Shown: positions 9,281 through 20,109 of the stretch, one piece after another
Numbering within the stretch: the stretch's first letter is position 1
Layout: the number at the start of each line of letters is the position of its first letter
NCBI GenBank assembly: GCA_009746045.1
Contig: RPFO01001598.1
Coordinates: 679,727 to 743,726, forward strand
DNA: 64,000 nt
DNA from: Mesostigma viride
Lineage: Eukaryota; Streptophyta; Mesostigmatophyceae; Mesostigmatales; Mesostigmataceae
Direction of reading: 5' to 3'
The notes under the pieces: model-generated
Databases searched by the model: none
What the model saw: only the letters and a program-made list of their open reading frames with translations
What the model was told of the DNA's origin: nothing
Translations under genes and position numbers: made by a program

Positions 9281-11180
9281 TTAAGGGGACGGTCCCGGCG
9301 CGAATATTTTGGCGCCGAAAAATTCGCGGTACCCGTCCGTACCGTGAAAAAGTGGTGCACGGGGCGCGCACCCCTACCGGAGCTGGCCATGGCGACGTGC
9401 TTTCAGGCAGAGTAGAAAAAGATAGCTCGCGGAATGCAGAGAAACTGAGCGAATCTTAAAGACGATGAGTAAATGATACTACTTCGTAGCGGAGTTCGCG
9501 TTTTTTGCAGTGTCGATGATTTTATTGATGACCATCGCCACGGGGGTCCAATCTGATGTTTTCGTCGAGAGGAATAAATTAGAATGCACGCTGGCGGCGG
9601 TGATTGTCAGGTTTTATGGGCTTTACCTAGCGTCAAGGATGCGTTTAAATCGTTATTGGTACAGCTTTAAAAATTTGCTGGGTTTCGGCAAGATTTCCGT
9701 CATGATCGGTAAGACACTCTCCAGGCTCGCGGGATGCGCGTCTTATTATTCCATGGAAGGTTGTTCTTTCTTGCGCCGCTGGGCGAAGGACAATTCCGGT
9801 AATGGTACGATCGTGTGATCAACGTGACCCTATGAATGTTTCGCTTCCTTTATGGGTTATCAACGCAAGTTTTCGGCTTCTTTCCGTGCAGTTCGCGCCA
9901 GGTATAATGCCATTCCGTGCTGCGCATCGCCAGATTCCTGGCACCTTTCCGTGGTTTTTATGTACGTTGCATGGCTGGGATGTATCAAAGCGTGACCGTG
10001 GCATATCTTCAAGTTGTCAGGGATTTGCTGAGTGGTTTCTTGGAAGGAGATTGCTAACAGCACTCAGTTTTGTGTGAATATTGACGCGGCCTTTCTTAGC
10101 AGAGGCTTCATTGTGGTTAGAGGCTCACAAGCTTGAGTTTGTTTCTTGGCAAACAATTGCGCTGGAAAGAAAGGTGGCAGTGGTTTTTCTGAGGGGCATA
10201 CTGCATGGGTGGAACTGCACGTAGGTAGGGGTTATCGTTGTCTTGTTGGCCTTTCTCCCACTAAAATGGGAGAGCCCTAATTCATATGCTAGCAAGGCAA
10301 GGTAACCATGGTAAGAAGCCTTGGCAAGCAGCATGTATGATAATTCTGCTTTCTCTGTGGACTGTCTGTTGTTACCCTTGTTGGGCAATTAGTGGATATG
10401 GCTTTCTAGGGTGTGTTTGAGCTTGGTTTTGGGATGATGCCCACACCATAAACCTGGAATATGCTTTAGAAGTGTTGGCTAGGCATGTTGAGCTACCTGC
10501 CTCATTGTTGTGCACACACGCAACAGGTTGCCCGTGTCGAGGTAAGGCAAGGGCACATGACGTGCCCAGCCACCTCCTTGTACATTGTGGTCGAATTGGG
10601 CATGGTCAGGAGCCTTTTGGATGGCATAGGAAGTGTTAGTGTGCCTTAATACTCACTAATGCCTTCCTTAGCGTCTGCACAGGTGGCCAACTGCCAAAAT
10701 TAATAACTGCTACAGCTGAGCTCAGAATGCCACCAAACTTTGACAGTGCCTTCTATGGTCATGACAGAATTTGACTTGTGCTTTTCAGGCCTAATTGATG
10801 TGTTATGAGTGTGTATGGGGACGCCCCGCCTAAAAAAGCGTATTTTTTGCCCAAAAATTAATAACTCAAAGGGATGTGCTGATTTTGTTGATCCAATTAG
10901 GTAGAAACGATGTCCCATGACATTTTTATATGGGTTGTGCTTTTTTCATGCAACTGGTTCTCCCACTGTTCTGGGCAAGATGTGCCCCGGACAGCGTTTT
11001 TTTCTATTTTTAGCTCATAGCCGGTGTATGGCTGGGGGTAGTACCCCCAACAAGTGGTGGTATGCATGCCCAAACATCACGTTTATGGTCCCCAAACATC
11101 ATTCAGTGGTTGTCAGTTGCATTTCTGTAGTTATTAGGGGGGGTAAGTTTTGATATATTTCTATGGGACCCTCCCCTTAA
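9281..11180. mobile_element. Candidate non-autonomous DNA transposon with TTAA target duplication, copy 1
   Basis: TTAA at 9281-9284 is followed by GGGGACGGTCCC (9285-9296). GGGACCCTCCCC (11165-11176) is followed by TTAA (11177-11180). The 12-bp termini are inverted repeats with one mismatch, and TTAA duplications fit piggyBac- or Kolobok-type transposition (known of those superfamilies). No transposase is recognisable inside, so it would need help in trans. Independent support is a second, inverted copy of about 1.15 kb of this element at 13417-16580, which also ends at a TTAA. Confidence 0.55.
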
Positions 11181-11900
11181 CCCTAAAGGCCCATTCATAA
11201 CCATGCTGCACACTGCCACGTATTCTGCTGACGTAACGTATTCTGCCGTGCTCCACGTATAATACTCGTATTTTGAGGCCGACGTATTTGACGTACCGAA
11301 GTATCGGCCAACCTGGGGAGGAGTGTAATGTGCCCTTGTTCTGCGGAAGGCTCGGGCGTGTGCTGTGATAGACTCTGTTCTTCTTCCTCGTTTCGTTTTT
11401 GGTGAAGGTCACTGCACCTAGAGGTATCCCTGGGAACCCCTTTTCTCCTGCTTGCAAGCTTCTGCTAGCAGGCTACTATGTAACATGCCCAGACGAAGGA
11501 TAAATAAGGGTGGTCAATCTGGGTTTCCTTACTATGCCGTGGCCCATGATGGGGGCGAGGGTAGACCAGCCATATTTTATAGTTGGAAGGCATGTGAAGA
11601 GCATATCAAGGATAAGATAATGTCTAAGGGCTCTAGTGCTAAGTGTCCAGAAGGGGTTTGATAACATCATAGAAGCTGATAGGTTTGTTAGGGAGCATAT
11701 GTCATTGCCTGAGGGTCTGCACACCAGTGACTCGTGAATGCTCTCAGACACCCACGCCTAGCAAGGTAGATAGCAGTCAGGAGGTGGGGACGGCAGTTAC
11801 AGTTACCTTCTCCCAGCTGACAATTGGCCCTAGCAGACAATAGAGGGGATTACCACTAGAGTGCTTAGTACTAGGTACTATACATACAGATCGCTAGTAC
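11181..11900. other. Spacer without a recognised gene
   Basis: There are several short frames but no family motif. It contains repeated cgtattctg/cgtatt motifs near 11218-11290. I see nothing else to support. Confidence 0.4.
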
Positions 11901-11906
11901 GTGGTT

Positions 11907-12000
<94 letters not shown>
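11901..12000. repeat. (CT)n dinucleotide array, about 45 copies
   Basis: An uninterrupted ctctct run covers about 11908-11997. Confidence 0.97.
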
Positions 12001-12722
12001 TTCTGGGGAGGTGTTGCCTGCAGTGTAAGGTACTGGTACGAGCACCATGCCAACACGGCTTCAAGCAAGGAATGCCAGAGAGAGAGAAGACGGGACCAGA
12101 GAAAGGGACTAAGAGAATAGAGAGATAGAACCGGTAGACAACCACCAGCAAGGTACAAAGGTGCTAGAGGTACCACACGGCACGTCCAAGCAGGGACAAA
12201 TAGAGGTGAGGACATGGAGAGACAGTTAGTCTCCATGCTTTGCTGTAGACTAAGTCTCAAAGGCATTGTGAATACAACGTATGAATAAGCCTTGTAAACC
12301 TACGTTGGTATGTGAATATAAATACCACGTGGGCTATACAGATAGGAATGCTAGTCGAGTCGCATACGTTTCCCTAGATAGGTACTTTGGGTATTGGGGT
12401 ACGTGACAGATGTCAGTACCCAGTATACGTAGTGTCCTGTCATTGGACGGTACTAGAGTATCCTAGATAGGGACCGTACTGCAGCGTGCATTGATCTGTG
12501 ATCACACGATGCAGTGACTAGACTGCGACCTGTCATCGTGCGGCCTCGGGCCAACGGTCTGCACCCAACGGTCACTGGCGGCGCAGCCAGTGAGAGGAAC
12601 GTTGATAAAGGGTAAACCTATTTTCTAATGAACCAAGCAATTCATTGCTCTCAGCACTCTGTGTTCTCAAGCATTGTACCAAGTCGGTCGCTCGTATTCT
12701 AACTTGAATTTTATCGCTACCA
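12001..12722. other. Unassigned AT/GC-mixed sequence, possibly retroelement-derived
   Basis: No gene seen. The end (caagcattgtaccaagtcgg and what follows, directly before an ATG) reads like the junction of a long terminal repeat with a gag start, but I could not find a matching second LTR. Confidence 0.3.
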
Positions 12723-12986
12723 ATGGCTACCAACAAGAACATCGCGAAGAAGCTGAACTTTAACGAGGATGATGACGGGCACTATACTCACTTCACCGTG
12801 GACGACGACTTGACCCTGGCACAGCAACAACGGCGACGGGAGCTATGGCCGACCTACCTCCAGCTCCGGCAGACCAAGGCGGGCCAGCCGGTGTACTGGA
12901 AGGGGGCGGCCATCTACGTCGGCCACAAGCCCTGGCACGCGACCCCCTCGACCACCGCGGCCCCAGCAACTCCAGCCCCAGCCTAG
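12723..12986 (+). pseudogene. Chimeric ORF: unrelated start fused in frame to an L1-type ORF1 C-terminal domain
   Basis: This is an 87-codon frame. The first ~22 codons (MATNKNIAKKLNFNEDDDGH) are found nowhere else in the window. From FTVDDDLTLAQQQRRRELWP onward it is almost identical to the ORF1 end at 19077-19270. Similarity in DNA starts abruptly at cttcaccgtgg near 12792. The most economical reading is a 5'-truncated L1-like insertion that happens to continue a host or retroelement frame. Whether it is translated is unknown. Confidence 0.6.
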
Positions 12987-13420
12987 GGGAATACAGCAGT
13001 AGTGTAGAATAGTTAGACAGTGGCCTTGTACATGCCCGCCTACTACAGGCATTATACCAGCTGAGGCCTAGCCTTTTTAGTCATGTACATGTGTGCCTAT
13101 GATGAGCCACCCTCCAGATGATACCTAGCTTTATTTAATTATGCCGTGCCCATGCAGGGGGTCACTCCCTGCTGAGAAGCCATGCCCTAGCCCTTGTATA
13201 GCTGCGCTGATCTTCCCCACCTATGACAGGCTCCCCTTAGCTGGGTGTTGCCTGAAACTCTGGGTGATGCAGGTGCCCTAGTGCACCTAGAGCAAGTGTT
13301 GTGTACATTCCCACCCTTGCAGGAAGTAGCTTAGAATGTATGATAGGCCATATGCCCCTTCTCTGGGCTACATATACTCCCAACGGAGTTATGTTACAAT
13401 TCAATTCAATTCAATCATCC
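12792..13420 (+). mobile_element. 5'-truncated ORF1-only L1-like element with (ATTCA)n tail
   Basis: It holds the last 63 or so codons of ORF1 (stop near 12984), then the family 3' UTR: the cagcagtagtgtagaatag block, a hairpin region gcagggggtcactccctgc at ~13156, the latgcccctt...ggg block, then ACTCCCAACGGAGT (about 13376) and tail attcaattcaattcaatc. Very high similarity to 19077-19785 means recent copying. The tail touches the edge of the inverted TTAA element at 13417. Confidence 0.85.
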
Positions 13421-14869
13421 CAAAAACAAGCTGCATGTCGAAATTCAAACACATGTACCCTAGCTAGAATTAAAGCCATATCCACTAATTGCTCAATTAT
13501 AACCAAGGGTAACAACAGACTGTCAGTCCACAGAGAAAGCATAAGTATCATACATGCTGCTTGCCAAAAAGGCTTTGATCAGTTCTTACTGATGGTTACC
13601 TTGCCTTGCTAGCATACGAATTAGGGCTCTCCCATTTTAGTGGGAGAAAGGCCAACAAGACAACGATAACCCCTACCGACGTGCAGTACATTCCACCCAT
13701 GCATGCAGTATGCCCCTCAGAACAACCACTGCCACCTTTCTTTCCAGCTAGCGCAATTGTTTGCCACCAAGAAACAAACTCAAGCTTGTGAGCCTCTAAC
13801 CACATGAATGAAGCCACTGCTAAGAAAGGCTGCGTCAATATTCACACAAAACTGAGTGCTGTTAGCAATCTCCTTCCATTGAAGAAACCACTCAGCAAAT
13901 CCCGGTTTACAACAACTTGACGACATGCCACGGCTCACGCTTTGACACGCGTCCTGGCAGCCATGCAACGTACATTATAAAAACCACTAAAAGGTGCCAG
14001 GAATCTGGCGATGCGCAGCACGGAACCGGCATTCTACCTGGCGCTAACTGCACGGAAAGAAGCCGAAAACTTGCGTTGATATAACCCACGCATAAAGGAA
14101 GCGAAACATGAATCCATAGGGTGACGCTGAGCACACGATCGTACCATTACCGGCGTTGTCCTTCGCCCAGCGGCGCAGAAAAGAACAACCTTCCATGGAA
14201 TAATAAGACGCGCATCCCCCGAGCCTGAAGAGTGTCTTACCGATCATGAAGGAAATCCTGCCGTGAAACCCAGCAATAGTTTTTAAAGCTTAGCAATAAC
14301 AATTTAAACGCATCCTTGACGCTAGGTAAAGCCCATGTATAAAACCTGACAATCACCGCCGCCAGCTAGCATGCATTCTTATTTATTCCTCTCGACGAAA
14401 GCTTCAGATTGGACCCCGGCCCGTGGCGATTCATGAATTAATAATTAATAATAAGCACGTGACTGCGTCACGTGGGCCGGCATGCCAATACAGAGTAAAA
14501 GGAACCTTCAACCCCATATACACAGCGAGGAGGGAGCTAGGGCGCCCTAGCTTCTCTCACTGCCGCAAGTGGGTAGGCCACAGAGCGCTCTCTCCACGGC
14601 ATCGGTGCACTCACAGGGCTCCATGCCGGGGCGCAACACTGTGGGTGCAATACAACCAGTGCAATACCATAGGTAGGCTGACGCATAGCTTATGCTACAA
14701 ATGTGAGGTGGGCCGGCTCAAGATGCATGTCGGCTATAATTAAGGCGCAAGCTGATGACCACAAGGTGCCAGAGCTAATTGAAGGTACTATAACGCTGTG
14801 CGCTAATATCGTTTCAAGTGCTGTAATGCCTAAGCTATCCCATAATCGATTGGCAAGCTGCGGGGGGTG

Positions 14870-15177
14870 ACCGCCTTCCCCGCTCGCGGGGTAAGGCCGG
14901 CCCCTCCCCCTTGCTCCTCACCTTAATTGACACCATGGCGGATAAGATGGAGTTCCTCAAGTGTCGCAAGCGGCTTGGGGGGACCGCCTACACGCTGGAC
15001 GACGACTTGACCTTGACGCAGCAACAACGGCGACGGGAGCTATGGCCGACCTACCTCCAGCTTCGGCAGACGGCAGGGCAGAAGCCGGTCTACTGGAAGG
15101 GGGCGGACATCTACGTCGCCCACAAGCCCTGGCAGGCGACCCCTGCCGCCCCAGCCACCCCAGCCACCCCAGCCTAG
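14870..15177 (+). pseudogene. L1-type ORF1 C-terminal fragment
   Basis: In frame it reads RLPRSRGKAGPSPLLL, then MADKMEFLKCRKRLGGTAYT, LDDDLTLTQQQRRRELWP and KPVYWKGADIYVAHKPW, ending at TAG near 15175. This matches the C-terminal domain of the ORF1 at 18626-19270. The D-L-[ST]-x(4)-Q-x-RR-x-x-W pattern is the mark of L1 ORF1p C-terminal domains (known). The N-terminal coiled coil is missing. Confidence 0.75.
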
Positions 15178-15598
15178 GGAATATATAGCAGTAGTGTAGA
15201 CTAGAAAGCTCAGTGACGTGGCCATGTATGCCTACGTGATGGGCCCACACCCGCCCTTACTATATAGCCGTAGCAATTTCGAGTCATGCTTTGCCCATGC
15301 AGGGAGTTACTCTCTGCTGAGAGGCCATGTGTACCCCAGCTATAGCCTAGCCACATACCTTCCACCCCATATGTCATGCAGGCCTTCTAGGCCCTCTCCT
15401 CAAGCCGCCTTGTGTGCCTGTGCTTGTTTAGGAGGCATGAACCATCATGGCGGTGCAGGTGCACCTTGTGCACCCAGAGCAGCTAGGTGATAGTTGTACA
15501 TCCTACACCTGCAGGTTGTCGCCCTGATTGTATTACAAACCCATAGATGCCCCTTTCTCAGGGCTATGTGTTACATATGCTCCCCACGGAGCTATGAT

Positions 15599-15672
15599 TT
15601 TAATTAATTAATTAATTAATTAATTAATTAATTAATTAATTAATTAATTAATTAATTAATTAATTAATTAAT
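15599..15672. repeat. (TTAA)n microsatellite tail
   Basis: About 18 copies of ttaa follow gctccccacggagctatgatt. Because TTAA is palindromic it can serve as the tail of both flanking elements. Confidence 0.95.
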
Positions 15673-15696
15673 AATCGATTGCCCCCAGCTAGACAA

Positions 15697-16314
15697 CTAG
15701 CTTGAGTGCTCTATCACCGGGGAAGCCCGAGGGGGCTTCCACAGTTTCTTGTTGACATAAAGGTCCCCGCCCCGCCAGTACACTTGGGGCTTCTCGGGGT
15801 TGGTCTTGTGGCGGATGTATAGTCGGGCCACTGATCGCGGCGTTGCTGCTGCATGCTGGGCTGGCGTCAGGTCGTCGTCAAGCGACCAGGAGCGGTGTCC
15901 ACCAGCTTCTTGCGGCAAGAGAGGAACCGAACTCGGGCTGTGATGTCGCTGAAGGTGAGGACCACTGGAGGGGGCCCAGCCTTGGCCCGTGGATGGGGCA
16001 GGCGGTAGGCGCCCTGCAGTGCCGCACCTGGCAGCTCCTTGCACGCCAAGAGTTGTTTCTTCAGCTCGTCGAGAAGATCTCGAGTCTGGGGTCTCCTCCG
16101 GCTGCATGTCGAAGCGCCTGAGGATGACCCGTCAGCGGCGACGGTCGCGATCAGCGGCCTCGCGGCGCGTGTCTTCCAGCTCCTGGAGCTTGGTGGTGAT
16201 GGCGGTCGTGGTAGAGGATGCAGGTGGCTCTTGAGCAGGTCATGCAGCCCAGGAGGCGCGAGTCGAGGGGTCATCGCTAGCAGCCGCTACCAGCAGGTTG
16301 GGCGGCGATGGTGG
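15697..16314 (-). pseudogene. Diverged L1-type ORF1, frameshifted
   Basis: In the minus direction it reads LLDELKKQLLACKELPGAAL, then YRLPHPRAKAGPPPVVLTFS, FLSCRKKLVDTAP, a frame change, SLDDDLTPAQHAAATPRSVA and PQVYWRGGDLYVNKKLW, with a stop near 15699. It is the same domain order as the other ORF1 copies but clearly more diverged, so it stands for a second subfamily. Confidence 0.7.
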
Positions 16315-16584
16315 CCGTGGCGATGGTCATCGATCAATAAAATCATCGACACTGCAAAAAACGCGATTTCCGCTATGAAGTAATATTATAAACTCATTGT
16401 CTTTAAGATTTGCACAGTTTCTTTGCATTCAGCGAGCTATCTTTTTCTACTCTGCCTGAAAGCACGTCGCCATGGCCAGCTCCGGTAGCCCGGTGCGCGC
16501 ACCGTGCACTACTATTTCACGGTACGGACGGGTACCGCGAATTTTTTCGGTGCCAAAACATTCGCGCCGGGACTGTCACCTTAA

Positions 16585-16805
16585 CCCTTTTAATTTAAGG
16601 CTTAGCCAACGTCAGGCCATGTACATGTAGTCTGACTTCATGCAGTTGTCTCACTTCATGTACATGCGGCCTATGATGGGATCCACACCCGATGATGCAT
16701 TAGTACTTAGTCATGCTTTGCCCATGGAGAGAGTTACTCTCTGCTGAGATGTCATGCCGTAGCTATTGCCTAGCCACAGTCATCTTCCACTCCATGTGGA
16801 ATACA
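16585..16805. repeat. L1-like 3' UTR fragment
   Basis: It contains the ccatgtacatgt...ctatgatg block and tggagagagttactctctgctgaga at ~16724, the internal hairpin of the family 3' UTR. No tail of its own is visible, and it abuts the minus-strand tail at 16806. Confidence 0.6.
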
Positions 16806-17700
16806 TCAAATGAAATGAAATGAAATGAAATTATAACATGACTCCGTTGGGAGATCATGTAGCACATATTCCTTGCTGGATGGATGGAGGTGGGCGAAGC
16901 TGCGGAACCGAACTAAGCTAACTCTACGCTAATATAGTCTAGTCTAGAAAACCCTAACTACGCTACTCAGCAAAGCTCCCCTTCCGCTGGGGGGGGGGGG
17001 GGCTTGCCCACAGGGGCTGGCGTGTGTCAGAGCCTGGACAATCTTCTGCCACCTCGTCTTGTTACCTCGTCTTGTAGCATAGCAGTCCAAGCAAGAGCTA
17101 GAGAGGGAGTGAATGCATGTGGCCGTGTTGAAACGCACCGGGGCTGGGACCGCCACTAGGTCGGCCAGCAACAGCTGTGGGTAGGTCATGGCCTGCTTAC
17201 CCATCTTTTTAGGAATGTCCTTCCAGGGGCCAGGCCATCAGTGTCAGGATATGCCGCCCTGGTTGGCCAAGCCGCTGCATGGGGCCGGCCAGACCGAGGG
17301 CGGACCGTGTCTACCTGACTGGTGCGAGCAAGATGTCGATCAGGTACGAATGCTATTATCCTACGCTGCCTAATCTCGTCCGAAATGCAAGGCATGCCCT
17401 AATACAAAGACCCTACATAATCAGGACTTGTCGGAGCATCCTCCTGTAAACCGTGCCATCCAGCCGGGCGGCCAGCGTGTCCGTGAGCGTCCATGCCTCG
17501 GCGCTGGCCATATGTAGGTGAGCACCGTGAGGACCAGGACCTTGAAGAGCAGTGCGCTAATTGCTATGCTCGCCCAGAGCCTTTGAGTGCCAGTAGGTTT
17601 TGAGCGAACGGTGCCTAGCCCAGGCCAGGCCGATGCGGACGTCCACATCGTCGGCGGTGTCGGGGAGCATGCTCCCCATGCAGCAGTTTGAATCGATAGA
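16806..17700 (-). pseudogene. L1-like ORF2 C-terminal relic with 3' UTR and (ATTTC)n tail
   Basis: Read on the minus strand, the 3' end is at 16806-16860: ACTCCCAACGGAGTCATGTT, then a short spacer and atttcatttcatttcattt. Upstream, AWTLTDTLAARLDGTVYRRM then LRQVLIM (about 17415-17495) is the segment that follows the reverse transcriptase in L1-like ORF2 proteins. Further toward the C-terminus, in another frame, is CISDEIRQRRI then HLARTSQVDTVRP. The frame is broken at least once. The reverse transcriptase core itself is absent (5' truncation near 17700). Confidence 0.7.
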
Positions 17701-19801
17701 TATCACGGAACGGGACCTCTGCAACATGAGCCACGAGCCACGAGGTCAGTAGCCATGGCTGACGGCGGAGCTCGATCATAACTTTAACGTTTGAGCACCG
17801 AATTTAGACGTGAATATCACAATCGATGCGTCTTTCTACGACGCACATGCTGATATAATTTTCAGAAGCTAGTACGCAATATACGATGAGCAAACGCCTC
17901 TCGACGCAACGCAGCCTGGCGGCTGCGCTCGGCAATGAAAATACGCCTGCAGCTTCGGCTGCAGCTTCGCCCACCGGCCCAGACGGCAACGGTGACACTA
18001 GTCGTGCTCGCCCAGCCCCCCGGGCTTGCCTCGCCATCTGCATCGCCTGAACCTAAGCGCAGTTGCTCTGCTGAGCCGCACTGCATGGGACGGGTCTGAT
18101 CACCTTCGACATCAACGCACCAGGCTACTGGACTCGCCGCCCATCCACCTTCATGGAAGACGTGTTTTTCGGCACGCACGCCTCGCTTGTAGCCCTGTGC
18201 GCGTACCTCACGTCCCACAACCGCGGCCGGTGGCCTGGTGATGGCCAGCTTGCCGACCCCGATCACGCTCTCCCAATCATTCACCGCATGAGTCGCCCCA
18301 GGCTCCAACGCTACGCCCTCAGCTCCCTCCTTGGACGCTCCGAAGCCGCGATCTGGGCTTCCCCACGTCCGCCCCCCCCCACCTTCCCCACCGAAGCCAC
18401 CATCCGCGCCCTCCTCAAGGAAGCTTTCGAGCAGCACGTGACCCCCCTTGCCGCAGATGTGGCGGCAATTGGAGGCACGCTGGCTGCTGAGCTTCCCACC
18501 ATCCCCACCGCCACCGCCACCCTCCTCGCCTCCACCCCCCCCCCTCCGCCTCCACCGACTCCATCACCGCCCAGCTCCGCGACATCGACCAGCGCCTCGA
18601 GGATAATGCAATCGCTATCGAGGTCTTGCAGAACACAGCAGGCCTCACCGCCCAGGCAGTGAAGGACATTGCCGCCAAGCCAGCCCCGGCTGGCCTGGCC
18701 GGCGATGCTCCTCCCATCACGACCTGGGCGGACATGCTTAAGCAACATACCACCTCCACCACCTCCGCCGTCGCAGCCCAGCTCCAGCGGCAGACGCTTG
18801 ACCTCCGCGAGGAGGCCGAGCTCGCCAAGCGCAGCCTCAACGCCATACTCAAGAACTTCGACATGGAAGAAGGTGAGAATTCCGAGAAGCTTGCACGTGC
18901 GTTTGAGAGCAAAATCCTTGCGCGCATGGGCCTTCTTGGTGAGATCAAGCTGACCGCCCACCGCCTCCCCCGCGCGCGGGGTAAGGCAGGGGCGCCTCCG
19001 CTTCTTCTCATCTTTGAGAGCCCAGCGGACAAGATTTCGTTTCTCAGACGCCGCAAGAGGCTCGAGAAGACTTACTTCACCGTGGACGACGACTTGACCC
19101 TGGCACAGCAACAACGGCGACGGGAGCTATGGCCGACCTACCTCCAGCTCCGGCAGACCAAGGCGGGCCAGCCGGTGTACTGGAAGGGGGCGGCCATCTA
19201 CGTTGGCCACAAGCCCTGGCACGCGACCCCCTCGACCACCGCGGCCCCAGCAACTCCAGCCCCAGCCTAGGGGAATACAGCAGTAGTGTAGAATAGTTAG
19301 ACAGTGGCCTTGTACATGCCCGCCTACTACAGGCACTATACCAGCTTAGGCCTAGCCTTTTTAGTAATGTACATGTGTGCCTATGATGAGCCACCCTCCA
19401 GATGATGCCTAGCTTTATTTAATTATGCAGTGCCCATGCAGGGAGTCCCTCCCTGCTGAGAAGCCATGCCCTAGCTCTTGTATTCTGACCAGGCACTCCG
19501 CAAAGGTGAAAACCTTTGCGTTCAGTGCCGGGCCGCGGAAAACGCGGAAAACGCGATCTGCAAATGAATCTTGTATAGCCATGATGATCTTCCCCCACAT
19601 GACATACTCCCCCTTAGCTGGGCATAGTGTGAAGATCATGAGGGTGCAGGTGCCCCTGGTGCACCTAGAGCAAGGGTAGCTTACATTCCCACCCTTGCAT
19701 GAAGTAGCCTAGAATGTATTAAAAGCCATATGCCCCTTCTCAGGGATATGTGCTACATTTACTCCCCACGGAGTGATGTTGATAATTAATTAATTAATTA
19801 A
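17700..19801 (+). mobile_element. Near-full-length ORF1-only L1-like element
   Basis: The 5' UTR from about 17735 (tagccatggctgacggcgga) to 17885 is shared with the elements at 43.6 and 47.8 kb. ORF1 begins at 17886. ORF1 ends at 19270 and goes straight into the 3' UTR, with gcagggagtccctccctgc (~19437), ACTCCCCACGGAGT (~19759) and a (TTAA)n tail. There is no room for ORF2. A 100-bp foreign-looking segment at ~19485-19565 (gaccaggcactccgcaaagg) interrupts the 3' UTR relative to the 13.1-kb copy. Confidence 0.85.
17886..19270 (+). pseudogene. L1-type ORF1, full length but frameshifted
   Basis: The start MSKRLSTQRSLAAALGNENT matches the starts at 43.74 kb and 47.71 kb. Parts seen in order are: an Ala/Pro-rich N-terminus; a helical region (LLKEAFEQHVTPLAADVAAI); a proline run over a C homopolymer near 18535 where the frame slips; a coiled coil (LQRQTLDLREEAELAKRSLN); an RRM-like stretch (LLLIFESPADKISFLRRRKR); and the C-terminal domain FTVDDDLTLAQQQRRRELWP with QPVYWKGAAIYVGHKPW. 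At least two frameshifts (near 18010 and 18535) make it non-functional as it stands, although 18626-19270 is intact. The protein class binds its own RNA in L1 elements. Confidence 0.85.
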
Positions 19802-20100
19802 CGGGACCTCCGTCCCGTCTAGCAGCCGCGGCGGGCGACTAGCTGGTAGCCCCAACCACCATCGCCTCAGTTTTGACACTAATCTCCATGAACCTCACCG
19901 CCCGCGCCTCCAACAAGTGGAAAACATGGAGGTGCAGGTGCACCTAGTGCACCCAGAGTAGGTGGCTGTTTACACCCCCCACCAGCAGGTTGTAGCCCAG
20001 ACTGTATTAAAAACCATGTAGGCCCCAGGCTTCTCAGGGCCATGTTTTACGTATACTCCCAACGGAGTAATGTTCTTAAAATGAATTAATTAATTGATTC
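19802..20100 (+). mobile_element. L1-like 3' UTR fragment
   Basis: It includes the family blocks tggaggtgcaggtgcacct, the ggttgtagcccagactgtatt block, ACTCCCAACGGAGT at about 20062 and the tail gaattaattaattg. It is 5' truncated and opens with a short hairpin, acgggac/gtcccgt (19801-19818). Confidence 0.7.
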
Positions 20101-20109
20101 CCCACAGCA

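Larger units (their letters stand above)
14431..16324. mobile_element. Nested insertion of two L1-like ORF1 elements, tail to tail, with a 10-bp target duplication
   Basis: CCGTGGCGAT occurs at 14421-14430 and again at 16315-16324, exactly where homology to the TTAA element stops and resumes. Inside are a plus-strand element (ORF1 end near 14870-15177, 3' UTR to 15598) and a minus-strand ORF1 (15697-16310), sharing a central (TTAA)n run at 15599-15672. Possible explanations are twin priming, two independent insertions, or insertion of one element into the other's tail. 14431-14860 is not assigned; it includes a cacgtgac/gtcacgtg hairpin near 14457. Confidence 0.75.
13417..16584 (-). mobile_element. 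TTAA-flanked element, copy 2, inverted, partial and interrupted
   Basis: 13417-14430 and 16315-16580 are the reverse complement of about 9285-10440. They include the conserved blocks with cccattttagtgggagaaa, ttgcgttgatat and ggtacggacgggtaccgcg. TTAA at 16581-16584 abuts ggtgacagtccc (minus strand), a diverged form of the 9285 terminus. The other ~0.74 kb of the element is missing beyond 13417, where an L1-like tail begins. A later insertion occupies 14431-16314. Confidence 0.8.

Noticed and set aside
12001-12722. LTR retrotransposon end
   Set aside because: Suggestive sequence before the ATG, but I found no matching second LTR, primer-binding site or target duplication.
18311-19114. 267-codon minus-strand ORF
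   Set aside because: Antisense of L1-type ORF1; the plus strand has the recognisable domain.
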